From contig NC_011420.2 in assembly GCF_000016185.1 (NCBI RefSeq), positions 1,570,501-1,634,500 on the forward strand: a DNA stretch of 64,000 nt, written 5' to 3'. Under the pieces are notes generated by a model. That model ran no database searches. It saw nothing but the letters and a program-made list of their open reading frames with translations, and was not told the origin of the DNA. How positions within the stretch are numbered: the first letter of the stretch is position 1; each line of letters begins with the position of its first letter. This stretch comes from Rhodospirillum centenum SW. GTDB lineage: Bacteria; Pseudomonadota; Alphaproteobacteria; Azospirillales; Azospirillaceae. Made by a program: the position numbers and the translations under genes. This document shows, in pieces, positions 9,912 to 17,803 of this stretch.

Positions 9912-10775
9912 TCAGCAGGGAGGCTTCGGCGCCGCCTCCAGGGACTCCAGCACGGCCCGCACCTTGAAATCGCCGTAGTCGATCAGCATGGACTCGACGA
10001 CGCCGTTGTCCAGGATCGTCAGCTTCGTCTCATACTCCGGCAGCATCTCCTGCGTGTCGGTGGGAAAGAAGGCCATGAAGACAGGCCAGCCGCGTTCGCG
10101 GACCAGATCCCGGCTCCGGGTCTTCAGGTCGCCCACCTTGGCCGGCTTCGCGATCAGGGCGCTGACACCGGATGCGCCGTCCGCCTCCGACCCGTCGAAG
10201 ATGGGAGCGGACAGGAAGTTGTCGCCCTTCCGGGCCAGATCCAGCATGCGGATCGTGTGCGCCGTCGGGAACAGTGTGCCCGGTCTCAGGGCCAGCTCCT
10301 TCCGGTCCGGTCGCTCGAAACGGGCGACGCCCCCGTCCGCGCCGTTCAGCGTGGCATCGCCGCGGAGTTCCTCCTCAAGTTCACCGTTGGTCAGCTTGCG
10401 GACATTGAAACGGTAGGCGGAGCCGTCCTTCGCCTCCCAGGTCACATAGCTGGTGGAGAGTTCCACCTGTTCGCCTTCGACATAGGTGAAGCGGACCTGG
10501 AACCGCTGCTCGACAGTCCAGCCGTCACAGGCATCCTTCCAGGCATAGCTCATCGCACCGTCAACGCCGGTGACGGTGGCGCTTGAGCGGCTGGAGGCGA
10601 GGCTCAGCTTGTAGGTCGCCAGATGGGGAACGACCTGGGAGGCGGCAGCCCCGCCCGGAAAAGGGATCAGGACACCAACGGAAAGGGCGGCCGCCGTCAG
10701 CAGACGGAGGCAGGCCGGGCGCAGTAGCGACGTCGTGTTCACGCGGACCTGGAAAGCTGCGTTCGGATTCCGCAA
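9912..10775 (-). CDS. eipB: EipB/DUF1849 family envelope integrity protein
   Basis: Periplasmic beta-spiral protein; in Brucella EipB is needed for envelope integrity. A TTG start at 10775 is preferred: a strong GGGAGGAG Shine-Dalgarno (complement of 10779-10787) lies 6 nt before it, giving 287 aa with an export signal (n-region, AAALSVGVLIPF core, GGAAA-S cleavage). The mature part starts VVPHLATYKLSLASS, the family hallmark. The two cysteines expected to form the EipB disulfide are present: one in DACDGW, the other the last residue of the protein (PKPPC). A GTG at 10742 is an alternative start with no clear ribosome site. The gene is convergent with dinB and divergent from marR. Confidence 0.88.
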   Translation of the reverse strand: MRNPNAAFQVRVNTTSLLRPACLRLLTAAALSVGVLIPFPGGAAASQVVPHLATYKLSLASSRSSATVTGVDGAMSYAWKDACDGWTVEQRFQVRFTYVEGEQVELSTSYVTWEAKDGSAYRFNVRKLTNGELEEELRGDATLNGADGGVARFERPDRKELALRPGTLFPTAHTIRMLDLARKGDNFLSAPIFDGSEADGASGVSALIAKPAKVGDLKTRSRDLVRERGWPVFMAFFPTDTQEMLPEYETKLTILDNGVVESMLIDYGDFKVRAVLESLEAAPKPPC

Positions 10776-10933
10776 TTGTCTCCTCCCGACAAGGTGACGC
10801 AAGGGCTTTAACGCGCCGGCCGGATGATCGTCAGACACTGTCACCGGCAGGAACGCTTCCGGCATCTGACGCACGATACCATGTCAGCCCTGCGGCATGG
10901 GGAAAGCCCCCTACAGACCTCACGGATCAAGAG

Positions 10934-10960
10934 TTGTCAGTTCATAAGGCGCCATATAAC
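10934..10960 (+). promoter_or_regulatory. Predicted promoter of the marR-alkD unit
   Basis: TTGTCA (10934-10939) and TATAAC (10955-10960) separated by 15 nt. Transcription would start around 10967, only a few nt before the chosen marR ATG at 10971, which has no Shine-Dalgarno sequence, so the mRNA may be leaderless. The -10 box lies inside the operator palindrome. Confidence 0.5.
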
Positions 10961-10974
10961 ATGGCGCCTTATGA
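10942..10974. promoter_or_regulatory. MarR operator: 14-bp perfect inverted repeat over the promoter and start codon
   Basis: Arms TCATAAGGCGCCAT (10942-10955) and ATGGCGCCTTATGA (10961-10974) are perfectly complementary, with a 5-nt centre ATAAC. The element covers the predicted -10 box and the marR start codon. Both position and symmetry fit an autorepressor site for the MarR dimer encoded immediately downstream. Confidence 0.8.
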
Positions 10975-11492
10975 TACCTCTCGATCGGAAATACACCGCC
11001 CTTCTGTCTGGTCCTGGCACCGGCCCGGAAGCCGCCGTCGAGGGCATGCGCACCTGCTTCGAGGTGCTTTCGCTCGCGGCGGCCATTGATCGGGAGTGCG
11101 CCGTGCGCCTGGGCGCCCATGATCTGTCAGAGGGCAGGTTCGTCCTTCTGTTCCTGCTCCAGGCGGCCGAAGGCGGTCTGTCGCCGCATGAACTGGCCGA
11201 ACAGGCCGGCGTCACGCGCGGCACCGTCACCGGGCTGCTCGATGGACTGGAGCGATCGGGATTTGTCCGGCGGGAGGAGAACGACATCGACCGTCGCAAG
11301 CGGACGGTGCGTCTCACCCGCGACGGCGCCGCGCTGGTGCAACGCCTCGCGGAGGAGCATGGCCGCTGGATCGGTTCGCTCTTTGCGGATCTGTCGGCGG
11401 CGGAGCGTGACGCGCTCCGCCATCTGCTCGGAAGGGTCTTCGCCCGCACAGAGACTGGTATGCAGACGGAGACGGCGGATGGTGGCGGATGA
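10971..11492 (+). CDS. MarR-family transcriptional regulator
   Basis: Winged-helix dimeric repressor, 173 aa. The ATG at 10971 (MIPLDRKYTALLSG) is chosen because it gives a normal MarR length and lies just after the predicted promoter; the frame is open further upstream but would run through the operator. The DNA-binding part reads LSPHELAEQAGVTRGTVTGLLDGLERSGFV, followed by the wing EENDIDRRKRTVRLT and a C-terminal dimerisation helix (LSAAERDALRHLLGRVF). The next gene overlaps its end by 14 nt, so the two proteins are surely made together. The ligand is not predictable; the partner suggests a link to DNA-alkylating or electrophilic stress. Confidence 0.9.
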   Translation: MIPLDRKYTALLSGPGTGPEAAVEGMRTCFEVLSLAAAIDRECAVRLGAHDLSEGRFVLLFLLQAAEGGLSPHELAEQAGVTRGTVTGLLDGLERSGFVRREENDIDRRKRTVRLTRDGAALVQRLAEEHGRWIGSLFADLSAAERDALRHLLGRVFARTETGMQTETADGGG

Positions 11493-12246
11493 TGGCGGAT
11501 GCCGCCGCACGGCGATCAATGCCGGGCTGATCGAGACCCGCACTCTTGCCGAGGTCCTGGCGGTCGATTTCGCCACGCTGCTCCGCCATGTCGTGCCGGC
11601 GGATGTCCTGTCAGGCGACGATGGAATCCTGCGGCTCGCAACGCTCGGCATCTCCGCCCGGATGGCCGCGGTGGGGCAGCTCCTGCTGGAACGGCTCGGG
11701 TCACGGATGATCGCAACGCTCGGCAATCACCGGAGCGACACGGTCCGCGGCTGGGCGTGCTTCATGGTCGGCGCTCGGGACATGGCTTTGTCCGACCGGC
11801 TGGAGGCGATCCGCCCCTTTGCCGACGATGCTCATTTCGGAGTTCGGGAATGGGCATGGCTCGCGGTCCGACCCGCCATCAACACCCGGACCGACGAGGC
11901 GATGAGGCTCCTCAGCGCCTGGACGGCCGACCCGTCGGAGCGCATCCGTCGTTTCGCGTGCGAAGCGACCCGGCCCCGCGGTGTCTGGTGTGCCCACATC
12001 GCGTCCCTGAAGTCCGACCCGTCGCCCGGCCGTCAACTGCTCGACCCACTGCGTGCCGATCCCGCCGTCTACGTTCAGGACTCCGTTGGAAACTGGCTGA
12101 ACGACGCCGCGAAATCGCGGCCGGACTGGGTGCGCAGCCTCGTCGCGGAATGGTGCGCCGATGACCCGCCGCCGGCGACCCGACGGATCGTCCGGCGCGC
12201 CCTGCGCTCTGTCGACAAACCGCCCGGGAAGAAGGTCAGGACATGA
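11479..12246 (+). CDS. DNA alkylation repair (AlkD-like) HEAT-repeat protein
   Basis: 255 aa of alpha-helical HEAT-like repeats of the DNA_alkylation (AlkD/AlkC) superfamily; AlkD excises N3- and N7-alkylpurines without base flipping. Conserved stretches include SDTVRGWACFMVGA, HFGVREWAWLAVRP, DPSERIRRFACEATRPRGVW and VYVQDSVGNWLNDAAK, with Trp and Arg residues at positions where AlkD-type enzymes contact DNA. The start at 11479 lies inside the end of marR (14-nt overlap), so translation is coupled. A GTG three bases later is equally possible. The regulator-plus-glycosylase pairing suggests inducible repair. Enzymatic activity is inferred from family only. Confidence 0.8.
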   Translation: MVADDGGCRRTAINAGLIETRTLAEVLAVDFATLLRHVVPADVLSGDDGILRLATLGISARMAAVGQLLLERLGSRMIATLGNHRSDTVRGWACFMVGARDMALSDRLEAIRPFADDAHFGVREWAWLAVRPAINTRTDEAMRLLSAWTADPSERIRRFACEATRPRGVWCAHIASLKSDPSPGRQLLDPLRADPAVYVQDSVGNWLNDAAKSRPDWVRSLVAEWCADDPPPATRRIVRRALRSVDKPPGKKVRT

Positions 12247-12358
12247 GGCAGCAGCGCCTCGCCTCCTGCGATCCGGAACCCGCGTCGCCGTCCCTTGACG
12301 CCGGCGCGCGCACGGCATCGGGCAGCTGACCTGAGAGGGTTCTGTTCGGTGAGAGGAG

Positions 12359-12448
<90 letters not shown>

Positions 12449-12794
12449 GCATCGCCGCCGTTTCTGCGCCGGGGTGGTCTTGGCCCCGGCCGGCTGCGAA
12501 GTGGCGCGCACCCTAACCAAAACGTCCGGCACATGCAAGCGGGAACAGAAAAAGAACATACCCCCTTGTCGTGCCCCCGCCCCCAGCGAAAACCATCCCG
12601 GCGAAGGAGAGGCTGCCGACCGGCTGAGCGCCCGGCAGCAGTTGCAGGGCCAGTCCGCGCGGGGCCGGCAGAAACTGCCGGCCGGCACCGGAACCGGTTT
12701 CCCCGAAATCAAGCAGATCGCAGGTATGTCAAGGGGTTAACCCGCTGGCACGGCCGTTGCTCAAGTCCAGGCGTCCCTGTCCCGGAGCGCCGCC
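12449..12794. other. Intergenic region between tRNA-Ser and the cyclase gene
   Basis: About 346 nt with no convincing gene. It holds a perfect 12-bp palindrome TGCCGGCCGGCA (12676-12687), an ACCGG/CCGGT element just after it, and the sigma-54 promoter at 12746-12761. The palindrome lies about 60 nt upstream of the -24 element, a plausible place for an enhancer-binding protein. Confidence 0.6.
12746..12761 (+). promoter_or_regulatory. Sigma-54 (-24/-12) promoter of the GGDEF gene
   Basis: TGGCACG-GCCG-TTGCT matches the RpoN consensus TGGCACG-N4-TTGCW at every defined position, including the invariant GG and GC dinucleotides at the right spacing. A start site about 12 nt downstream would give a leader of some 20 nt before the ATG at 12795. 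Confidence 0.8.
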
Positions 12795-13484
12795 ATGCCG
12801 CTGGAATTCCCCCTCTCCCGCATCGCCCTGTCGGAACCGACCCTGCACCCGTCGCGTCGGGAACTGCCGTCCTTGGGGCTGGACCTGTCCGGGGAGACCG
12901 CCGCAGGGCAGTCGATGCTGCTGCGCGCCGCCCTGGCGCGGCTGGAAGAGGCCGAGCAGCGGCTGGCCGAGCAGCAGGAGCGCATCGGCTACCTGGAGAC
13001 CCTGAGCCTGACGGACGAGCTGACCGGGCTGGCGAACCGCCGGGGCTTCCAGGAAGCGTTCCGGCGCGAGCTGTCCGCCGTCGCCCGCGGCGGGCGCGGC
13101 GGCGTGCTGGTGCTGGTGGACCTGGACGGCTTCAAGGCGATCAACGACACGCACGGCCATCAGGCCGGCGACACCTATCTGCGCCATGTCGGCCGGGCCT
13201 TGCGCGAGAATGTGCGCGCCCAGGATCTGGTGGCACGGCTGGGCGGGGACGAGTTCGCGGTGCTGCTGACCCGCATCGGGCCCGAGGCCGGGGCGGCCCG
13301 TGCCGCGGCCCTGGCCGACCGGGTCAACGGCCGGTCCTGCCCCTGGCAGAACCAGCGCCTGCCCCTGCGCGCCAGCTTCGGCAGCCAGCCCTACGGACAG
13401 GGTGACAGCGAGGAGGCGCTGATGCGCCGGGCCGACCAGGCCATGTACGCCAGCAAGGCCGAGCGCCGGCGCGTCCGCCCGTAA
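12795..13484 (+). CDS. Diguanylate cyclase (GGDEF domain protein)
   Basis: 229-aa soluble protein that should synthesise cyclic di-GMP. The first 65 residues are non-conserved and end in a short coiled coil (LARLEEAEQRLAEQQERIGYLETL), which commonly dimerises cyclases. The GGDEF domain begins at LSLTDELTGLANRRGF, with LVDLDGFKAINDTHGH and an intact active-site loop ARLGGDEFAVLL. An RxxD inhibitory site (RAQD) precedes the loop by five residues. There is no sensor or receiver domain, so control is likely transcriptional, in line with the consensus sigma-54 promoter upstream. Such promoters often drive motility, nitrogen or surface genes. Confidence 0.92.
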   Translation: MPLEFPLSRIALSEPTLHPSRRELPSLGLDLSGETAAGQSMLLRAALARLEEAEQRLAEQQERIGYLETLSLTDELTGLANRRGFQEAFRRELSAVARGGRGGVLVLVDLDGFKAINDTHGHQAGDTYLRHVGRALRENVRAQDLVARLGGDEFAVLLTRIGPEAGAARAAALADRVNGRSCPWQNQRLPLRASFGSQPYGQGDSEEALMRRADQAMYASKAERRRVRP

Positions 13485-13557
13485 CCCCCGCCCCATCATC
13501 CGCCGATCATCAGGGGCCCCGGCCAGCACGGGCGGCAACCCTGCCCCGGAACGGAAA

Positions 13558-13584
13558 CGGGCCCCGGCGATCCGCCGGGGCCCG
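13558..13584 (-). terminator. Hairpin between the GGDEF gene and aspS (probable aspS terminator)
   Basis: 12-bp perfect stem (CGGGCCCCGGCG and its complement) with a 3-nt loop ATC. Reading the minus strand it is followed by a modest T-containing run (TTTCCGTT), so it probably ends aspS and may serve both convergent genes. Confidence 0.5.
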
Positions 13585-13604
13585 TCGCGTCCATGGTCCT
13601 GACC

Positions 13605-15410
13605 TCAGCCCGCGATCTTGGGCTTCGGCAGGTCGAGCTTGAGGTGCAGTTCCTTCAGCCGCTCCGGCGCCACGCCGTTCGGCGCCTGCATCAGCAGGTC
13701 CTCGGCGCGCTGGTTCAGCGGGAACAGGATGACCTCGCGGATGTTCGGCTCGTCCGCCAGCAGCATCACCATCCGGTCGATGCCCGGAGCGGAGCCGCCG
13801 TGCGGCGGGGCGCCCAGCTTGAAGGCCGAGAGCATGCCGCCGAACTTGGCCTCCAGATCCTCGGCAGCATAGCCGGCGATCTCGAACGCCTTGTACATGA
13901 TCTCCGGCCTGTGGTTCCGGATGGCGCCCGAGGACAGCTCCACGCCGTTGCAGACGATGTCGTACTGGAACGCCTTGATCGTCAGCGGGTCCTGCGTCTC
14001 CAGCGCCTCCAGCCCGCCCTGCGGCATGCTGAAGGGGTTGTGGCTGAAGTCGATCTTCTTCCGCTCCTCGTCGTACTCGTACATCGGGAAATCGACGATC
14101 CAGCAGAACTCGAAGCGGTCCTTGGCGATCAGGTCGAGCTGGGTGGCGATCTCCGTGCGGGCCTGACCGGCCAGCTTGGCGGCGGGACCGGGCTGGTCGC
14201 AGACGAAGAAGACCGCGTCACCGTCCACCGCGCCGGTCGCCTGCCGCAGCGCGGCCTGCGCCGCCTCAGGCACGAACTTGGCGATGGGGCCCTTGCCGGC
14301 CCCGCCCTCGAAGACGATGTAGCCGAGGCCGGGGGCGCCCAGGCCGCGGGCCCAGTCGTTCAGCTTGTCATAGAAGCTGCGCGGCCGGTCGGCGACGCCC
14401 GGCACGCGGATGGTGCGGACCACCCCGCCCTTCTCGATCACGCCCTTGAACGCCTTGAACTCCACGTCCGGCCGGCGGAACACGTCCGTGACGTCCACGA
14501 TCACCAGCGGGTTGCGCAGGTCCGGCTTGTCCGAGCCGTACTTCAGCATCGCCTCGTCGAAGGGGATGCGGACGAACGGATAGGGGCTGACCGACTTCTT
14601 CACGCCGGTGAAGCCGCTGAATTCCTCGAAGATGCCGTGGATCACCGGCTCGATCGCGGCGAACACGTCGTCCTGGGTGACGAAGCTCATCTCGAAGTCG
14701 AGCTGGTAGAACTCGCCCGGGCTGCGGTCGGCGCGGCTGTCCTCGTCGCGGAAGCAGGGCGCGATCTGGAAGTAGCGGTCGAAGCCGCTGACCATCAGGA
14801 GCTGCTTGAACTGCTGCGGCGCCTGCGGCAGGGCATAGAACTTGCCCGGATGGTTGCGCGCCGGGACCAGGAAGTCGCGCGCGCCCTCCGGCGAGGAAGC
14901 CGTCAGGATCGGCGTCTGGAACTCGGTGAAGCCCTGCTCGATCATGCGGCGGCGGACCGACGCGATGACGTTCGAGCGCAGCACCATGTTCCGCTGCATC
15001 TTCTCCCGGCGCAGGTCCAGGAAGCGGTAGCGCAGGCGCAGTTCCTCGCCGGCATCCTGCTCGGAATTGACCTGCAACGGCACCTGATCGGCGGCGGACT
15101 GGACCTCCAGCTCCTTCACCTGCACCTCGATCCGGCCGGTGGGCAGCTTGTCGTTCACGGTTTCCGTCGTGCGCGCCACGACCTTGCCCGTCACCGTGAT
15201 GACGGATTCGACCCGCAGCCCTTCCACCGTCCCGAAATTCGGGTTGGAGGTGTCGATCACACACTGCGTCAGGCCGTAATGGTCGCGCAGATCGATGAAC
15301 AGCAGGTTCCCGTGGTCGCGCTTGCGGTGAATCCAGCCGGACAGGCGGACGGTCTCGCCGGCATTCTGCTCGCGGAGCTGGCCACAGGTATGGGTGCGGT
15401 AGGCATGCAT
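13605..15410 (-). CDS. aspS: Aspartyl-tRNA synthetase, probably non-discriminating
   Basis: Class IIb synthetase, 601 aa, charging tRNA-Asp. The ATG giving [20 protein letters not shown] is chosen; upstream codons in frame are noncoding. An N-terminal OB fold binds the anticodon; class II motif 2 ([10 protein letters not shown]) and motif 3 (GIDRMVMLL) are present, with the bacterial GAD insertion between them. In the anticodon-binding loop the sequence is [11 protein letters not shown]: His after RD, as in the non-discriminating Pseudomonas enzyme, where discriminating enzymes have Leu. It may therefore also make Asp-tRNA-Asn for GatCAB. Convergent with the cyclase gene, divergent from rnd. 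Confidence 0.95.
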   Translation of the reverse strand: MHAYRTHTCGQLREQNAGETVRLSGWIHRKRDHGNLLFIDLRDHYGLTQCVIDTSNPNFGTVEGLRVESVITVTGKVVARTTETVNDKLPTGRIEVQVKELEVQSAADQVPLQVNSEQDAGEELRLRYRFLDLRREKMQRNMVLRSNVIASVRRRMIEQGFTEFQTPILTASSPEGARDFLVPARNHPGKFYALPQAPQQFKQLLMVSGFDRYFQIAPCFRDEDSRADRSPGEFYQLDFEMSFVTQDDVFAAIEPVIHGIFEEFSGFTGVKKSVSPYPFVRIPFDEAMLKYGSDKPDLRNPLVIVDVTDVFRRPDVEFKAFKGVIEKGGVVRTIRVPGVADRPRSFYDKLNDWARGLGAPGLGYIVFEGGAGKGPIAKFVPEAAQAALRQATGAVDGDAVFFVCDQPGPAAKLAGQARTEIATQLDLIAKDRFEFCWIVDFPMYEYDEERKKIDFSHNPFSMPQGGLEALETQDPLTIKAFQYDIVCNGVELSSGAIRNHRPEIMYKAFEIAGYAAEDLEAKFGGMLSAFKLGAPPHGGSAPGIDRMVMLLADEPNIREVILFPLNQRAEDLLMQAPNGVAPERLKELHLKLDLPKPKIAG

Positions 15411-15606
15411 GGGGATCGGCCGTGACAATGCAGGTGGGCCCGGCGGCGCGAACGCCGCAGGCAGCGGCGGGCAACAGCGCACGGATTGCCCCGGATTGTC
15501 AAGGCAAGGGTGGGGCCGAAATGGGCCCCGGCGCCCCCGGAATATGGGCCGGAACCGGCAGCCAGCCGCTTTCCCTGCTACGCAGGGTCGTGTAAGAGGG
15601 GAAGCC

Positions 15607-16764
15607 ATGATGCTGATAACCACGACCGCCGATCTCGCCGCCTTCGTCACCCGCCTGAAGGGCGCCGAGTACGTCACCGTCGATACGGAGTTCATGCGGG
15701 AGAAGACCTACTGGCCGCAGCTCTGTCTCGTCCAGGTGGCCGGCCCCGACGAAGCCGCCGCGATCGACCCCCTGGCGGAAGGGATGGACCTGACGCCCCT
15801 GTTCGAGCTGCTGCACGATCCGGGCGTGCTCAAGGTCTTCCATGCCGCGCGGCAGGACGTGGAGATCTTCGTGCATCTGACCGGCGCGGTCCCGGCGCCG
15901 CTGTTCGACACGCAGATCGCCGCCATGGTCTGCGGCTTCGGGGATTCCGTCGGATACGAGACGCTGATCACGAAACTGACCAGCGCCCGGATCGACAAAT
16001 CCAGCCGCTTCACCGACTGGTCGCAGCGCCCGCTGACGGAGCGGCAGCTCAGCTACGCCCTGTCGGACGTGACGCACCTGCGCCCCGCCTATGAGAAGCT
16101 GCGCCGCCGCCTCGCCAAGACCGGACGCGAGCACTGGCTGGACGAAGAGAATGTGATCCTGGCCGATCCCGCCACCTACCGGGTGGACCCGGAGGAGGCC
16201 TGGCGGCGCCTCAAGGTGCGGACGGAGAAGCCCCGCTTCCTGGCCGTGCTGAAGGAGGTCGCCGCCTGGCGCGAGCGGGAGGCGCAGCGCAAGGACATCC
16301 CGCGCAACCGCGTCCTGCGCGACGAGGCGATCGTGGAGATCGCGGCACATGCGCCGACCACGGTCGAGGATCTGGCGCGCACCCGTGGCCTGGGCGCCAG
16401 TCTGGCGCAGGGCCGCTACGGCACGGAAGTGCTGGCCGCCATCCAGACGGCGCTGGCCCTGCCGCCCGATCAGTTGCCCCGGCCCGATCCGCGCAACGAC
16501 ATGCCGCCCGGCATCGCGCCGACGGTGGAACTGCTGCGGGTCCTGCTGAAGATGGTCTGCGATGCCAACGATGTCGCCAGCAAGCTGGTCGCCAATGTCT
16601 CCGACCTGGAGGCCATTGCCGCCGACGACGAGGCCGACGTGCCGGCGCTGAAGGGCTGGCGCCGCGAACTGTTCGGCGAACCGGCCCTGAAGCTCAAGCA
16701 CGGCCGGTTGGCGCTGGCCATCGAGAAGCGCAAGGTGAAGCTGGTGGACATCCCCGCCGTGTGA
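15607..16764 (+). CDS. rnd: Ribonuclease D
   Basis: 3'-5' exoribonuclease that trims tRNA and other small RNA ends; 385 aa. Start at the first of two adjacent ATG codons, preceded by AGGGGAAG. The DEDD exonuclease domain (about 5-170) shows [20 protein letters not shown] (Exo I), [11 protein letters not shown] (Exo II) and [13 protein letters not shown] (Exo III with the Tyr of the DEDDy type). Two HRDC-like helical domains follow (about 205-380). The coding end runs into a 14-bp tandem repeat that contains the stop codon. Confidence 0.95.
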   Translation: MMLITTTADLAAFVTRLKGAEYVTVDTEFMREKTYWPQLCLVQVAGPDEAAAIDPLAEGMDLTPLFELLHDPGVLKVFHAARQDVEIFVHLTGAVPAPLFDTQIAAMVCGFGDSVGYETLITKLTSARIDKSSRFTDWSQRPLTERQLSYALSDVTHLRPAYEKLRRRLAKTGREHWLDEENVILADPATYRVDPEEAWRRLKVRTEKPRFLAVLKEVAAWREREAQRKDIPRNRVLRDEAIVEIAAHAPTTVEDLARTRGLGASLAQGRYGTEVLAAIQTALALPPDQLPRPDPRNDMPPGIAPTVELLRVLLKMVCDANDVASKLVANVSDLEAIAADDEADVPALKGWRRELFGEPALKLKHGRLALAIEKRKVKLVDIPAV

Positions 16765-16802
16765 TGCCCGCCGCGTGATGCCCGCCGCATGATACCCGAC
16801 GG
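16761..16802 (+). repeat. 14-bp tandem repeat spanning the rnd stop codon
   Basis: Three consecutive units: GTGATGCCCGCCGC, the same again, then ATGATACCCGACGG. The rnd TGA lies in the first unit. Perfect identity of units one and two suggests a recent slippage duplication. Confidence 0.8.
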
Positions 16803-16829
16803 CGGCGCGTTCACAGACGCGCCGCCGTC
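16798..16829 (+). terminator. Stable hairpin downstream of rnd
   Basis: 12-bp perfect stem GACGGCGGCGCG / CGCGCCGCCGTC with loop TTCACAGA. No U-run follows, so it is either a weak terminator or an mRNA-stabilising 3' structure. Confidence 0.45.
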
Positions 16830-16880
16830 CCGTCATCTGTCCGGAGCCTGTACGGCGGACGGCAAGCGACGGGAGGGATC

Positions 16881-17774
16881 ATGCCCTGGCTTTTCCATCA
16901 GAACATGCGCCGCTTCGGCGGCGGGGCGGCGGCGCGCAATCAGGCGTACCAGACGGCGTTCCAGAACCTGGTCACGGCCGCCGGGAGCGCACCCAGCGTC
17001 GCCGGCTTCACGGAGATCGTGAACAACATCGCCGCCCAGCAGGTCATGTCCGGGATCACCGCGAATCAGATGGGCATGGGCTTCTACCTCAACGTCGCCA
17101 TCGGTCAGACGGCGCTGGCGAACGGCCCCGAATACATCGGTGTCGCGGTCCAGAACGCGGCGACGATCACCGGGATCGGCCGCATCACCATTCATGCCGA
17201 CGGGCTTGATGTCGGGCTGATCCACGATCCCTTCACGATGCAGGTCGCCAACGAGACGCAGCAGCAGCGGACGATGCGGCTGCAGACCTGGTCCAACAAC
17301 CTGCCCGGCGGCACCACCCCGGACACCCGCGGCCTTGCCTATGTCGTCATCGCCAACGGCAACTCCGCCGCGGCGGTGGGCTTCATGCACAACATGTACA
17401 CGTTCGAGGAAGCCCGCGCCCTGACCGCCGGCAAGCTGCCGGGCATGGCCCGGTTCATGCGCCAGGCGATGGTCACGGCCGTGCCGAACGCGGCCAGCTA
17501 CCTGACCGTGATCGGCGGGGACTTCAACGTCGCGCCGATCGAGGTGCGCGGCACCGCGCGCCAGGGCCGGATCTTCGCCTACGACACTCCCTGCCTGAAC
17601 CCGCCGCCCGGCGCCATGGCCGGTGGCACGACCTGGTTCGGCAACCTGTACGACTACTGGTATCTGGATCTCCAGCCGACGGGCGGCGGCGGCGATCCGG
17701 TACCGGGAACCTATCCGGACACCATGGACAACGACCTGATGTCGGACCATTGCGGCATCACGCTGCAGTTCTGA
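16881..17774 (+). CDS. Divergent endonuclease/exonuclease/phosphatase (EEP)-like protein
   Basis: 297 aa; I do not recognise it as a named family. It keeps the catalytic landmarks of the DNase I/EEP fold in the right order: FHQNMRRFGGG (Asn, about residue 8), GFTEIVN (metal Glu, about 46), VGFMHNMYTF (His), GGDFNVAP (Asp/Asn, about 214), LYDYWYLDL (Asp) and MSDHCGITLQF (SDH, at the very C-terminus). The rest resembles no standard subgroup. No signal peptide or membrane segment is seen. The start is preceded by GGGAGGG. It stands alone between rnd and the convergent ppx. Phosphodiesterase or nuclease activity is plausible; substrate unknown. Confidence 0.6.
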   Translation: MPWLFHQNMRRFGGGAAARNQAYQTAFQNLVTAAGSAPSVAGFTEIVNNIAAQQVMSGITANQMGMGFYLNVAIGQTALANGPEYIGVAVQNAATITGIGRITIHADGLDVGLIHDPFTMQVANETQQQRTMRLQTWSNNLPGGTTPDTRGLAYVVIANGNSAAAVGFMHNMYTFEEARALTAGKLPGMARFMRQAMVTAVPNAASYLTVIGGDFNVAPIEVRGTARQGRIFAYDTPCLNPPPGAMAGGTTWFGNLYDYWYLDLQPTGGGGDPVPGTYPDTMDNDLMSDHCGITLQF

Positions 17775-17803
17775 CACCGAGCGTTTCTGCGCGCGGCCGT
17801 CCC

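Noticed and set aside
13593-15425. A 610-aa plus-strand frame opposite aspS
   Set aside because: Composition is that of an antisense shadow; aspS is fully conserved on the other strand.
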